A DNA stretch of 64,000 nucleotides from an uncultured Bacteroidales bacterium. GTDB lineage: Bacteria; Bacteroidota; Bacteroidia; Bacteroidales; Bacteroidaceae. Below are positions 35,391 through 43,844 of this stretch, one piece after another. The position numbers and the translations under genes were made by a program. The stretch spans positions 1 to 64,000 of the forward strand of contig CADCDP010000013.1 of NCBI GenBank assembly GCA_902800305.1, read 5' to 3'. Numbering within the stretch: position 1 is the first letter of the stretch; each line of letters begins with the position of its first letter. The notes beneath the pieces were generated by a model. The model was not told the origin of the DNA. It searched no databases and worked only from the letters and a program-made list of their open reading frames with translations.

Positions 35391-36269
35391 ATGAACATTT
35401 TAGTAACTGGATGTAACGGGCAACTTGGTAACGAGATGCAGTTGCTCGCTAACGAGAATCCTCAACATGAGTATTTTTTCACCGATGTAGTGATTCCGGA
35501 GGGGTCAGTGGCTCAAAAACTGGACATCACGAATGAGGAAGAGGTAAAGGATTTCGTGGACAAGAACAAGATAGATTGTATCGTGAACTGTGCAGCTTTC
35601 ACGGCTGTGGATAAGGCTGAAAGCAGCGAGGAACTGTGCAACCTGCTCAACAACGTGGCTCCAGGCTATCTGGCCAAAGCTGTCGGAGTGAGAGGTGGTT
35701 GCATGGTACAAATCAGCACCGACTATGTATTTGACGGTACGAGCTATCGTCCTGTAACAGAAGAGCAACCCACGTGTCCGAACTCTGTGTACGGTCGCAC
35801 GAAGCTGGCTGGCGAGGAGAGCGTGAAGGCAAATTGCCAGAACTACCTCATCATCCGCACCGCATGGCTCTACTCCACTTTCGGCAACAACTTCGTGAAG
35901 ACGATGATTCGTCTCGGCAAAGAGAAGCCCGAACTGGGAGTCATCTTCGACCAAGTAGGCACACCCACCTATGCAAGAGACTTGGCTGCAGCCATTTTTG
36001 CCGCCATCAACAAGGGCATCGTACCAGGCATCTACCACTTCTCGAACGAGGGCGTTATCTCTTGGTACGACTTTACGAAAGCCATCCACCGTATTGCTGG
36101 CATCACCACTTGCCACGTAAAACCGCTCCACACAGCCGAGTACCCCACTCCCGCTGCACGTCCCCACTATTCGGTGTTGGACAAGACAAAAATCAAGCAG
36201 ACATACGGCATCGAGATTCCCTATTGGGAAGAATCACTCGAAGCTTGTATATACAAACTTCTAAATTAA
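35391..36269 (+). CDS. rfbD: dTDP-4-dehydrorhamnose reductase
   Basis: 292 residues, an extended short-chain dehydrogenase. NAD(P)H-binding GCNGQLGNEM at 7-16, the substrate-site STDYVFDG near 105 and the catalytic YGRTKLAGE tyrosine-lysine pair near 130 are intact; a C-terminal RPHYSVLDKTKIK is typical of RmlD/RfbD. It makes dTDP-L-rhamnose in the last step of the rhamnose precursor pathway used for surface polysaccharides. rmlA, rmlB and rmlC are not in this window. Cotranscription with DUF4924 is likely. Confidence 0.92.
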   Translation: MNILVTGCNGQLGNEMQLLANENPQHEYFFTDVVIPEGSVAQKLDITNEEEVKDFVDKNKIDCIVNCAAFTAVDKAESSEELCNLLNNVAPGYLAKAVGVRGGCMVQISTDYVFDGTSYRPVTEEQPTCPNSVYGRTKLAGEESVKANCQNYLIIRTAWLYSTFGNNFVKTMIRLGKEKPELGVIFDQVGTPTYARDLAAAIFAAINKGIVPGIYHFSNEGVISWYDFTKAIHRIAGITTCHVKPLHTAEYPTPAARPHYSVLDKTKIKQTYGIEIPYWEESLEACIYKLLN

Positions 36270-36301
36270 AAATGATAAATGATAAATGATAAACGCAGGT
36301 C
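36270..36301 (+). repeat. ATGATAA spacer, left border of the four-helix-bundle gene
   Basis: AAATGATAAATGATAAATGA units (forward orientation) run from the rmlD stop to the next start. The copy on the far side (36662-36717) is inverted. Confidence 0.55.
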
Positions 36302-36661
36302 ATGACGCAAGATAATATACTTGTTGATAAATCTATTGACTTCGCTATTCGTATGTCAAATTGTTACAAATATCTCCTGAAAGAGAAGCGAGAGGATATA
36401 ATATCTAAGCAAATGTTTCGTAGTGGAACAAGTATTGGTGCCAATATACACGAAGGAATTCAAGCACAAAGCAAAGCGGATTTTGTTAGTAAATTGAGTA
36501 TCGCCCTCAAAGAGGCAAGTGAAACATCCTATTGGCTTATTGTCCTTTATAAAGCAAATTACTTAGAAGAAAAACTATTTGAGTCATTAAAGAAAGATTT
36601 AGACGAAATTATAAGAATATTAATAGCATCAATAAAAACGACAAAAAAGAATATGGTATAA
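36302..36661 (+). CDS. Four-helix-bundle protein (23S rRNA IVS-type family)
   Basis: 119 residues forming four predicted helices. KSIDFAIRMSNCYKYL, KQMFRSGTSIGANIHEGIQA, DFVSKLSIALKEASETSYWL and LDEIIRILIASIKT are the conserved segments of the four-helix-bundle family first seen as ORFs inside 23S rRNA intervening sequences; here it is free-standing. Function not established; a nucleic-acid-binding or accessory role in retroelement contexts has been discussed for the family. It is AT-rich compared with rmlD and prfC, and is bounded on both sides by inverted copies of the ATGATAA spacer, so it looks like a late insertion into an otherwise conserved gene string. Confidence 0.85.
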   Translation: MTQDNILVDKSIDFAIRMSNCYKYLLKEKREDIISKQMFRSGTSIGANIHEGIQAQSKADFVSKLSIALKEASETSYWLIVLYKANYLEEKLFESLKKDLDEIIRILIASIKTTKKNMV

Positions 36662-36717
36662 CTTTGTCATTTATCATTTATCATTTGTCATTTGTCATTT
36701 GTCATTTAGCGTAGCGT
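36662..36717 (-). repeat. ATGATAA spacer element, inverted copy
   Basis: On the minus strand this reads TACGCTACGCTAAATGACAA followed by more AAATGAC/AAATGAT units. It ends directly at the prfC start codon and is reversed relative to 36270-36301. Confidence 0.6.
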
Positions 36718-38313
36718 ATGAAGAACGAGATAGAAAGAAGACGAACATTTGCGATTATCTCGCACCCTGACGCAGGAAAGACGACGCTGACGGAAAAGCT
36801 GTTGCTGTTTGGCGGTCAGATTCAGGTGGCTGGTGCGGTGAAGAGCAACAAGATTAAGAAGACTGCCACCAGCGACTGGATGGAGATAGAGAAGCAACGC
36901 GGTATCTCGGTAAGCACGTCGGTGATGGAGTTTGACTACCTGCCGCCCCATGTTGACCAGAGTCTGCCACCCTACAAGGTGAACATCCTCGACACACCTG
37001 GTCACCAAGACTTTGCGGAGGACACCTTCCGTACACTGACTGCTGTCGATTCCGCCATCATCGTCATCGACGGAGCGAAAGGTGTGGAAGCACAGACACG
37101 AAAGCTGATGACCGTGTGCCGCATGAGGAAAACCCCTGTTATCGTGTTTATCAACAAGATGGACCGAGAGGGAAAAGACCCGTTCGACCTGTTGGACGAA
37201 GTGGAAAGTGAGCTACAAATCAAGGTGCGCCCCCTCTCTTGGCCCATCAACCAAGGTGCTCGTTTCAAGGGCGTATATAATATATATGAGGAGAACCTGA
37301 ACCTCTTCACGCCCAACAAGCAGATGGTCACAGAGAAGGTGAACGTGGATATTCACTCGAAAGAACTTGACGAGCGTGTAGGCGAAGATGATGCGGAAAA
37401 ACTGCGAGAAGACTTGGAGATGATTGACGGTGTATATGATACCTTCGATGTCAACACGTATTTGGAGGCTGAAGTGGCTCCTGTCTTCTTCGGGTCGGCA
37501 CTGAACAATTTTGGCGTTCAGGAACTGCTCGATTGCTTCGTCGAGATTGCTCCCCAACCACGACCAACGACAGCCGAGGAACGCATGGTGCAGCCAGAAG
37601 AACCGAAGTTCACGGGCTTCATCTTCAAGATTACTGCCAACATCGATCCCAATCACCGTTCCTGCACCGCCTTCTGCAAAGTCTGCTCTGGAAAGTTCGT
37701 CAGGAACGCCCCCTATCTGCATGTACGGAACGGCAAGACCGTCCGTTTCTCCAGCCCCACACAATTCATGGCACAGCGTAAGAGCACCATCGACGAAGCC
37801 TATCCAGGCGACATCGTCGGTCTACCCGACAACGGCATCTTCAAGATTGGCGACACGCTGACCGAGGGCGAACAACTGCACTTCAAGGGATTGCCCAGTT
37901 TCTCGCCCGAGATGTTCAAATACATCGAGAACGCCGACCCCATGAAGACGAAGCAGTTGGAGAAGGGCATCAACCAGTTGATGGACGAAGGTGTAGCACA
38001 GCTGTTCGTCAACCAGTTCAACAACCGAAAGATTATCGGTACCGTAGGTCAGCTCCAATTCGAAGTCATCCAATATCGCCTTGAAAACGAATACAATGCC
38101 AAGTGCAAGTGGGAGCCTGTGAGCCTCTACAAAGCTTGCTGGATAGAGAGCGACGACGATGCAGAGTTGGAAGCCTTCAAGAAACGGAAATATCAGTATA
38201 TGGCGAAGGATAAGGAAGGCAGAGACGTCTTTCTGGCCGATTCCAATTATGTGCTCCAGATGGCACAGCAAGACTTCAAGCATATTAAATTCCATTTCAC
38301 CAGTGAGTTTTAG
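36718..38313 (+). CDS. prfC: Peptide chain release factor 3
   Basis: 531 residues. GTPase motifs: [14 protein letters not shown] (15-28), [12 protein letters not shown] (switch I), DTPGHQDF (switch II), NKMDREG (about 145). Domains II and III follow, with the RF3-specific [20 protein letters not shown] and the C-terminal [13 protein letters not shown] region. RF3 uses GTP to recycle RF1/RF2 from the ribosome after peptide release. Length is standard. The start ATG directly follows the inverted spacer element. The next genes, tsaC-like, clcA and fmt, follow on the same strand. Confidence 0.95.
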   Translation: MKNEIERRRTFAIISHPDAGKTTLTEKLLLFGGQIQVAGAVKSNKIKKTATSDWMEIEKQRGISVSTSVMEFDYLPPHVDQSLPPYKVNILDTPGHQDFAEDTFRTLTAVDSAIIVIDGAKGVEAQTRKLMTVCRMRKTPVIVFINKMDREGKDPFDLLDEVESELQIKVRPLSWPINQGARFKGVYNIYEENLNLFTPNKQMVTEKVNVDIHSKELDERVGEDDAEKLREDLEMIDGVYDTFDVNTYLEAEVAPVFFGSALNNFGVQELLDCFVEIAPQPRPTTAEERMVQPEEPKFTGFIFKITANIDPNHRSCTAFCKVCSGKFVRNAPYLHVRNGKTVRFSSPTQFMAQRKSTIDEAYPGDIVGLPDNGIFKIGDTLTEGEQLHFKGLPSFSPEMFKYIENADPMKTKQLEKGINQLMDEGVAQLFVNQFNNRKIIGTVGQLQFEVIQYRLENEYNAKCKWEPVSLYKACWIESDDDAELEAFKKRKYQYMAKDKEGRDVFLADSNYVLQMAQQDFKHIKFHFTSEF

Positions 38314-38367
38314 CCATTTGTCGTTTATTATTTGTCATTTGTCATTTATCATTTAGCGTAGCGCCCT
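38314..38367 (-). repeat. ATGATAA spacer element, inverted copy
   Basis: Minus-strand reading GGGCGCTACGCTAAATGATA then AAATGACAAATGACAAATAA. Fills the prfC to tsaC-like gap exactly. Confidence 0.6.
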
Positions 38368-38934
38368 ATGTTACAAGACGAAGTAAAGAAAGCAATCGAA
38401 GTGATGAAGGCGGGTGGAGTCATCCTCTACCCTACCGACACGGTATGGGGCATCGGCTGTGATGCCACCAACCCCGAAGCCGTAAAGAAGGTGTACGAAA
38501 TCAAGAAGCGGGAAGATAGTAAGGCATTGATCTGTCTGGTGGACAGCGAGGCACGTCTGCAACGCTATGTACGGAACGTGGCCGACGTGACGTGGGACAT
38601 GATAGAGCTAAGCGAAAAGCCCCTCACCGTCATCTTCGATAAAGTGACTGGCTTGGCACCCAACGTGATTGCAGAAGATGGTAGTGCAGGGCTGCGCATC
38701 ACTAAGGAAGAATTTAGCAAGGAACTCTGTTTCCGTTTCCAGAAGGCCATCGTCAGCACCAGTGCCAACATCAGCGGCGAACCAACCCCACGGACGTTCG
38801 ACGAAATCAGTGACGAGATAAAGAATGCCGTGGATTACGTCGTGAAATACAGTCGGCAGAGTCGCGAGAAGCATAAACCCAGCAGCATCGTCAAGATAAA
38901 CAGCAGCGGACAATTCACCATCATCAGAGAATAA
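38368..38934 (+). CDS. L-threonylcarbamoyladenylate synthase (Sua5/YciO/YrdC family)
   Basis: 188 residues, a single YrdC-like domain without the Sua5 C-terminal extension. VILYPTDTVWGIGCDATNPE (about 18-37), KRRE-like IKKREDSKALICLV, and SANISGEPTPRTFDEI near 130 are the nucleotide- and threonine-binding motifs. It should form threonylcarbamoyl-AMP from threonine, bicarbonate and ATP for the t6A modification of tRNA. A YciO-type paralog of unclear role is possible. Two bases separate it from the chloride channel gene, implying one transcript. Confidence 0.88.
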   Translation: MLQDEVKKAIEVMKAGGVILYPTDTVWGIGCDATNPEAVKKVYEIKKREDSKALICLVDSEARLQRYVRNVADVTWDMIELSEKPLTVIFDKVTGLAPNVIAEDGSAGLRITKEEFSKELCFRFQKAIVSTSANISGEPTPRTFDEISDEIKNAVDYVVKYSRQSREKHKPSSIVKINSSGQFTIIRE

Positions 38935-38936
38935 AC

Positions 38937-40748
38937 ATGAACGTCACGGGAATTAGGAGGAAAGAAATTCGCCTCATCAACTTCATCACAGAATGGATCA
39001 AAGGCGACCATACAGAAAAGCAAATAGTGCTGATGATCAGCCTCATGGTGGGTGTATGCACAGGGCTTACAGCCTTCGTGCTGAAATCGTTGATTGAAGA
39101 AATCAAGCACCTGCTCACGTCGGAATTCGCAGCCGAAGACACCAACCTGCTCTATTTGGTTTTCCCTGCCGTCGGCATCCTGCTGTCCCTGCTCTTCGTC
39201 AACTACATCGTCAGAGCCGACATCAGCCATGGTGTAACAAAAATTCTCTATGCCATGTCGCGCGGACGAAGCCGCATCAAGTCGCACAATCGTTGGTCAA
39301 GCATCATCGCCAGTGCCATCACCATTGGCTTCGGTGGTTCGGTGGGAGCTGAGGCCCCCATCGTACTGACAGGTGCGGCTTGGGGCTCCGACTTTGGCAA
39401 ACGTTTCCACCTTCCCCCAAAGACCCTCATGCTCCTTGTAGGGTGCGGTGCTGCAGGAGCCGTGTCGGGTGTGTTCAAAGCACCCATCGCAGGACTTGTC
39501 TTCGTGCTCGAAGTGCTGATGCTCGACCTCAGCTTCTCTTCTCTGCTGCCCCTCATGGTCACCAGCATCACCTCCGTCTGTGTGTCCTACGCTTTCTATG
39601 GCACGGCACCACAATTCGACTTCAACCTCAGCAAAGCCTTCTCCATCGACATCATCCCAGGATGTATCCTGTTGGGTGTGGCCTGTGGACTCGTCAGTCT
39701 CTACTTTACCCGCACCATGAACTGGTTGGAAGGCATCTTCGGACGCATCAAGCGGAAACGGCACAAATTCTTGCTAGGAGCCATCGTGCTGGGTGTACTC
39801 ATCTATTTCTTTCCAGCCATGTATGGTGAAGGCTATGATGTCATCAACCAGCTCATCAACAACGTCCCAGCCAAGGAGATCATGCACAACACTCTCTTCT
39901 ATGGCAAGGACAGCAACCTGCTTATCTATCTCGGCTTGGTGCTCATCTTCAAGGTGTTCGCCACCACTGCCACCAACGGCGGCGGGGGATGCGGTGGTGT
40001 ATTCGCTCCCAGCCTCTTCCTCGGCTGCATCGCAGGCTTCCTTTTCGCCCACCTATGGGATTGGGGCTTCCGTCTCGATGTCGGCAGCACTTGCTACGTA
40101 TCGCCCAAGAACTGCGGTCTCTATGGCATGGCAGGTCTAATGTCAGGTGTGATGCACGCACCCCTCACGGGCATCTTCCTCATCGCCGAGCTGACAGGAG
40201 GCTACGACCTCTTCGTTCCCTTGATGATTGTCTCCGTCATCTCCTACCTGACCATCAACCTCTTCGAACCTCACAGCATCTACGCCATGCGCTTGGCACG
40301 ACGCGGACAGCTCATCACCCACAATAAAGACAGTGCTATCCTCACCCTGCTCAGCCTGGAATCGCTCATCGAGAAGAACTTCAAGACCGTCACCCCCGAC
40401 ATGCCGCTTCGACAGTTCATCGTGACCATCTCCCAATCACACCGCAACCTCTTCCCTGTCGTCGATGCCAATGGCCGACTACTCGGAGTTGTTCCTCTCG
40501 ATGCAGTTCGTCTCTATATGTTCCGTCCCGAACTCTACCACCAATACAAGGTATCCAACTTCATGGTGGAGCCACCAGCCGTGCTGATGGTCAACGACCC
40601 CCTCAGCGTGGTCACCCAAAAGTTTGAAGAAACCAAGACATGGAACCTTCCCGTGGTGGACGAGAACCGTCAATACATCGGATTCATCTCGCGTTCCGGC
40701 CTCTTCAACAGCTACCGCGAGACCCTCATCAAATTCAGCGAAGAATAA
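38937..40748 (+). CDS. ClC-family chloride channel/antiporter with CBS domains
   Basis: 603 residues. About ten to eleven hydrophobic segments between 30 and 430 form the ClC fold. The selectivity and gating loop reads GSVGAEAP (134-141), keeping the gating glutamate (E139), while the usual GxEGP glycine is alanine. The second glutamate-helix motif GGGGCGGVFAPSLFLG (about 347-362) and GLYGMAGLMSGVMHAPLTG are also present. The C-terminus (about 455-600) holds two CBS motifs (VTPDMPLRQFIVTISQSHRN and MVEPPAVLMVNDPLSVV), suggesting nucleotide regulation. Whether it is a channel or a Cl/H exchanger cannot be settled here. Confidence 0.92.
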   Translation: MNVTGIRRKEIRLINFITEWIKGDHTEKQIVLMISLMVGVCTGLTAFVLKSLIEEIKHLLTSEFAAEDTNLLYLVFPAVGILLSLLFVNYIVRADISHGVTKILYAMSRGRSRIKSHNRWSSIIASAITIGFGGSVGAEAPIVLTGAAWGSDFGKRFHLPPKTLMLLVGCGAAGAVSGVFKAPIAGLVFVLEVLMLDLSFSSLLPLMVTSITSVCVSYAFYGTAPQFDFNLSKAFSIDIIPGCILLGVACGLVSLYFTRTMNWLEGIFGRIKRKRHKFLLGAIVLGVLIYFFPAMYGEGYDVINQLINNVPAKEIMHNTLFYGKDSNLLIYLGLVLIFKVFATTATNGGGGCGGVFAPSLFLGCIAGFLFAHLWDWGFRLDVGSTCYVSPKNCGLYGMAGLMSGVMHAPLTGIFLIAELTGGYDLFVPLMIVSVISYLTINLFEPHSIYAMRLARRGQLITHNKDSAILTLLSLESLIEKNFKTVTPDMPLRQFIVTISQSHRNLFPVVDANGRLLGVVPLDAVRLYMFRPELYHQYKVSNFMVEPPAVLMVNDPLSVVTQKFEETKTWNLPVVDENRQYIGFISRSGLFNSYRETLIKFSEE

Positions 40749-40750
40749 TT

Positions 40751-40784
40751 AGTCTCCGTGCTTTGCGGTTCTCCCACAAAGAAT
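40751..40784 (-). repeat. CTTTGCGG intergenic repeat, copy 2
   Basis: Minus-strand reading ATTCTTTGTGGGAGAACCGC continuing to AAAGCACGGAGACT closely matches 3151-3184 on the plus strand. It fills most of the clcA-fmt gap. Confidence 0.6.
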
Positions 40785-40796
40785 AATCGAAAAACA

Positions 40797-41750
40797 ATGA
40801 CCAAAGAAGAACTCAGAATCGTCTATATGGGCACTCCTGACTTTGCCGTGGAGAGCCTCCGAGCCTTAGTGGAAGGCGGCTACAACGTGGTCGCAGTCAT
40901 CACCATGCCCGACAAACCGATGGGACGGCATGGCAGTGTGCTACAACCCAGCCCCGTCAAGCAGTATGCTGTGGAGCATGGACTGAAAGTGCTCCAACCC
41001 GTCAAACTGAAAGACCCCGATTTCGTGGAAGAGCTACGAGCCTTGAAAGCCGACCTTCAGATAGTCGTCGCCTTCCGAATGCTGCCCGAAGTCGTGTGGG
41101 CTATGCCACCCCTCGGCACCTTCAACGCCCACGCCAGTCTCCTGCCCAAATACCGCGGTGCCGCACCCATCAACTGGGCAGTCATCAATGGCGAGACTGA
41201 AACGGGCATTACCACGTTCTTCCTCAAACACGAGATAGACACGGGCGACATCATCCAGCAAGTGCGCATCCCCATCGCCGACACCGACAACGTGGAGGTG
41301 GTACACGACAAGCTGATGCACCTCAGCGGACAGCTCGTCATCGAGACCGTCAATCGCATCATCGATGGCACCGTCACCTCCATCCCACAAGATGCCATCG
41401 AAGGCGTGGAGCCGACACCTGCACCCAAAATCTTCCGCGACACCTGCCGCATCGACTGGAACCAACCCACCAAACGCATATACGACTTCATCCGTGGCCT
41501 CAGCCCCTACCCTGCCGCATGGACAACCCTCAACGGAAAAGCTGTCAAGATTTACGAGACAGAAAAAGAGCCAGCCCACGAAGCTAAACAACCAGGTTCC
41601 ATTCTCTCTGACGGCAAAACATTCCTAAAGGTCGCCACTGCCGACGGCTTTCTCAACATCAAGTCTCTACAGCTCGAAGGAAAGAAGAGAATGCCCACAA
41701 CCGACCTCCTAAGAGGCATAAAGATAGGAGAAAACGCATTTTTTGTTTAA
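40797..41750 (+). CDS. fmt: Methionyl-tRNA formyltransferase
   Basis: 317 residues from ATG 40797 (MTKEELRIVYMGTPDFAVES); the frame is open back to a GTG at 40758 in repeat DNA, rejected. The catalytic N110, H112 and D148 lie in FNAHASLLPKYRGAAPINWA and the IDTGDI loop, and the C-terminal tRNA-binding domain begins about 205. It formylates initiator methionyl-tRNA using 10-formyl-tetrahydrofolate. Last gene of the prfC-tsaC-clcA-fmt string. Confidence 0.95.
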   Translation: MTKEELRIVYMGTPDFAVESLRALVEGGYNVVAVITMPDKPMGRHGSVLQPSPVKQYAVEHGLKVLQPVKLKDPDFVEELRALKADLQIVVAFRMLPEVVWAMPPLGTFNAHASLLPKYRGAAPINWAVINGETETGITTFFLKHEIDTGDIIQQVRIPIADTDNVEVVHDKLMHLSGQLVIETVNRIIDGTVTSIPQDAIEGVEPTPAPKIFRDTCRIDWNQPTKRIYDFIRGLSPYPAAWTTLNGKAVKIYETEKEPAHEAKQPGSILSDGKTFLKVATADGFLNIKSLQLEGKKRMPTTDLLRGIKIGENAFFV

Positions 41751-41754
41751 AAAG

Positions 41755-41786
41755 TTTGCATTTTTCAAATAAAAGCCGTTACTTTG
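41755..41786 (+). promoter_or_regulatory. Bacteroidetes-type promoter of the sigma factor gene
   Basis: TTTG (41755-41758), 20 bases, TTACTTTG (41779-41786), one mismatch to the -7 consensus. About 80 bases of leader precede the ATG at 41865. Confidence 0.6.
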
Positions 41787-41864
41787 CAACATAAATTAGT
41801 AATAACCCTCTAAAACCCATTGCCTATCGGAGAAACATTACGCTAAACAAAACAAGTAAGCATA

Positions 41865-42458
41865 ATGAAAACATTGCGAGCACTCAACGACAAAGAGTTG
41901 GTTGAGTTGTACACGAAAGGCAATAATAGTGCATTCGACATTCTACTGAAGCGCTACGAGGATAAAGTATTTTCTTATCTCCTCTATTCAGTTAAAAACC
42001 AAGAACTGGCCGAAGACCTTTTCCAAGACATCTTCGTCAAGATTGTGGTACGTCTTAAAAACGGACAATACGCCGAGAACGACAAATTCTCGTCGTGGAT
42101 GATGCGTATTGTCCACAACCATCTTATCGACTACTACCGCACCTTCCCCACCGAACGCATCATCTCCAACGACGAGTCAGAGGTTGACCTGTTCAATAAT
42201 CCCCACATCGCTGTCAACGAGAATCGCGAACAGGAAATGATTGACCAACAGACCCTTCAGGAAGTGAAGAGTCTTATCGCTCTGTTGCCCGACCCACAGC
42301 GCGAAGTGCTGCTGATGCGAGTTTACGACGAACTCTCCTTCAAGGAAATCGCCCAAAAGACTAATTGCAGCATCAACACCGCCCTCGGTCGTATGCGCTA
42401 CGCCATCCTCAACCTCCGCCACATGGCCTTCGAGCGCGGCATCAGCATGGCATCATAA
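41865..42458 (+). CDS. ECF-type sigma-70 family factor
   Basis: 197 residues with region 2 (about 20-90: FDILLKRYEDKVFSYLLYSV, ELAEDLFQDIFVKIVVRL, FSSWMMRIVHNHLIDYYR) and region 4 (about 130-190: LIALLPDPQREVLLMRVYDE, LSFKEIAQKTNCSINTALGR). No anti-sigma gene is next to it, unlike the sigma at 25587, so control must be by other means. It is followed by hairpins and then by the tiny lipoprotein gene on the opposite strand. Regulon unknown; orphan ECF factors of this look are common near fmt in Bacteroidales, from memory. Confidence 0.9.
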   Translation: MKTLRALNDKELVELYTKGNNSAFDILLKRYEDKVFSYLLYSVKNQELAEDLFQDIFVKIVVRLKNGQYAENDKFSSWMMRIVHNHLIDYYRTFPTERIISNDESEVDLFNNPHIAVNENREQEMIDQQTLQEVKSLIALLPDPQREVLLMRVYDELSFKEIAQKTNCSINTALGRMRYAILNLRHMAFERGISMAS

Positions 42459-42470
42459 GAACAACAAAAA

Positions 42471-42532
42471 ACCTGCGAGACGAAAGTCTTGCAGGTCCAA
42501 TTCCCTCACGGATACGTCCACCGTCAGGTGGA
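42471..42532 (+). terminator. Hairpins after the sigma factor gene
   Basis: ACCTGCGAGAC (42471-42481) pairs with GTCTTGCAGGT (42486-42496) around a GAAA tetraloop, with one G-T pair. A second short stem TCCACC/GGTGGA lies at 42517-42532. There is no clear T-run, so termination efficiency is uncertain. Confidence 0.55.
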
Positions 42533-42560
42533 GCGATCCAGAAAATGGTGTGCCCTCTGA

Positions 42561-42749
42561 TTACTCAGCAATAGTATCAGCAGCAACAGTGTCAGTAGCT
42601 ACAGTGTCAACAGCTACAGTGTCAACCTCAGCTACAGTGTCAACAGCTACAGTGTCAACGGCAGGAGCCTGAGTGTTGTTGCAAGCTACGAATGATACAG
42701 ATGCTGTGAGAGCGATAGCAGCAACAGCTGCGAAAACCAACTTCTTCAT
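42561..42749 (-). CDS. Small lipoprotein with DTVA repeats
   Basis: 62 residues: signal peptide MKKLVFAAVAAIALTASVSF, lipobox cysteine after VA, then NNTQAPAVDTVA and about six further (V/A)xDTVA units to the end. The mature peptide of some 38 residues is acidic and repetitive, with no fold expected. Genes of this type (short lipoprotein with Ala/Asp/Thr/Val repeats) occur in many Bacteroidales genomes; function unknown. The DNA encoding the tail is a GCTACAGTGTCAAC-type tandem repeat, prone to length change. A TAACTTTG -7 box lies on the minus strand at 42811-42804. Confidence 0.75.
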   Translation of the reverse strand: MKKLVFAAVAAIALTASVSFVACNNTQAPAVDTVAVDTVAEVDTVAVDTVATDTVAADTIAE

Positions 42750-43056
42750 AATTTTCTTTTACTTTAAATTTGTTAAACAATCAATTTGCTTTCAAAACCG
42801 ATGCAAAGTTACGGACTTTTAAGATACGATATTCGTTAAAAGCCCTTTTTTTTCATTTTTTCACGAAAAATTCTCTCGTTTTAGGTAAATAGTGACAATT
42901 TTAATGTAAAAGAGTACTTCTGTGTACGTACACAGCTACCACTAAACCCTTTAAACAGGCAGTCCCCAAAAACGACAAACAACACCTTCTAAAGACGGAT
43001 GAAAGAGCCACAGCCAACAAAACGGAACCATTTTTTTCTTTATTCAGCCATATCTA
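42750..43056. other. Non-coding gap with a perfect 16-bp palindrome
   Basis: Leader and promoter DNA for the small lipoprotein (minus) and TlpA-like gene (plus). CTGTGTACGTACACAG at 42920-42935 is a perfect palindrome and the only strong structure. No ORF of note is seen; the rest is AT-rich with T-runs. Confidence 0.5.
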
Positions 43057-43087
43057 TTGGCCGTTTGATGGAAAATGCTTAACTTTG
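43057..43087 (+). promoter_or_regulatory. Bacteroidetes-type promoter of the TlpA-like gene
   Basis: TTG (43057-43059), 20 bases, TAACTTTG (43080-43087). The gene starts at 43136, about 40 bases after the expected transcript start. Confidence 0.7.
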
Positions 43088-43135
43088 CCCATCGAGAAAC
43101 AAAGAACAGTTATTAACTATCAACCATCAACCCCT

Positions 43136-43702
43136 ATGAAACTAAAACATTTATCCATCCTTTCAGCACTGCTGCTCCTGTTTTCCGCTTGCAACCAGAA
43201 AGCGCAGCAAGGTAACACCACCACTGGTACAGCCGAAGAAGAGACCGAAATTGCCGTCGAAAGCACCAACGAAGGCATCAACGAAGGTGACACCTACACC
43301 GACTTCCAGCTGCCAGACCCACAGGGCAAGACCATCAAGGTGAGCGACTACGTGGGCAAGAACAAATATGTGCTCATCGACTTCTGGGCTTCGTGGTGCG
43401 GTCCCTGCCGTGCCGAGATGCCCACCGTCGTGGAGGCTTACACTCGATTCCACGCCAAAGGTCTCGAAGTCATTGGCGTATCGCTCGACAACGACAAAGA
43501 GGCGTGGGTGAATGCCATCGACGTACTCCAGATGCCTTGGCCACAAATGAGCGACCTCAAAGGTTGGGAGAACGAAGCCGCTGCCACCTACCAAGTACAA
43601 GCCATCCCCTCCAACGTCCTTATCGACGAGGAAGGCACCATCATCGCCAAAGACCTACGAGGCGAAGACCTGCTTAACAAGCTGGCCGAACTGCTGCCAT
43701 AA
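43136..43702 (+). CDS. TlpA/ResA-like thioredoxin-fold lipoprotein
   Basis: 188 residues from ATG 43136 (MKLKHLSILSALLLLFSACN); the frame extends upstream only through a TTG inside the promoter. Cysteine 19 is the lipidation site. After a Thr/Glu-rich linker, residues about 50-188 form a TlpA-like domain with WCGPC (87-91) in YVLIDFWASWCGPCRAEMPT, the AIPSNVLIDEEGTIIAK loop with cis-proline, and a C-terminal helix. It should act as a membrane-anchored thiol-disulfide oxidoreductase in the envelope. Monocistronic, with its own promoter and strong terminator. Confidence 0.9.
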   Translation: MKLKHLSILSALLLLFSACNQKAQQGNTTTGTAEEETEIAVESTNEGINEGDTYTDFQLPDPQGKTIKVSDYVGKNKYVLIDFWASWCGPCRAEMPTVVEAYTRFHAKGLEVIGVSLDNDKEAWVNAIDVLQMPWPQMSDLKGWENEAAATYQVQAIPSNVLIDEEGTIIAKDLRGEDLLNKLAELLP

Positions 43703-43737
43703 GCGGTCGGGAAAAATAGCCATCGATTCATCCACAA

Positions 43738-43786
43738 AGCGAAAGCTCGCCCACATATCCCAATGTGAGCGAGCTTTCGCTGTTTT
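43738..43786 (+). terminator. Intrinsic terminator after the TlpA-like gene
   Basis: AGCGAAAGCTCGC (43738-43750) pairs with GCGAGCTTTCGCT (43769-43781), extended inside by CACAT/ATGTG, and followed by GTTTTT. It also faces the decayed nucleotidase gene on the other strand. Confidence 0.88.
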
Positions 43787-43844
43787 TACACGTCGTCCAT
43801 TCCGCCGTTTTCCTTGTATAAGTTGTGGAGGAAAGAAGTTTTCT

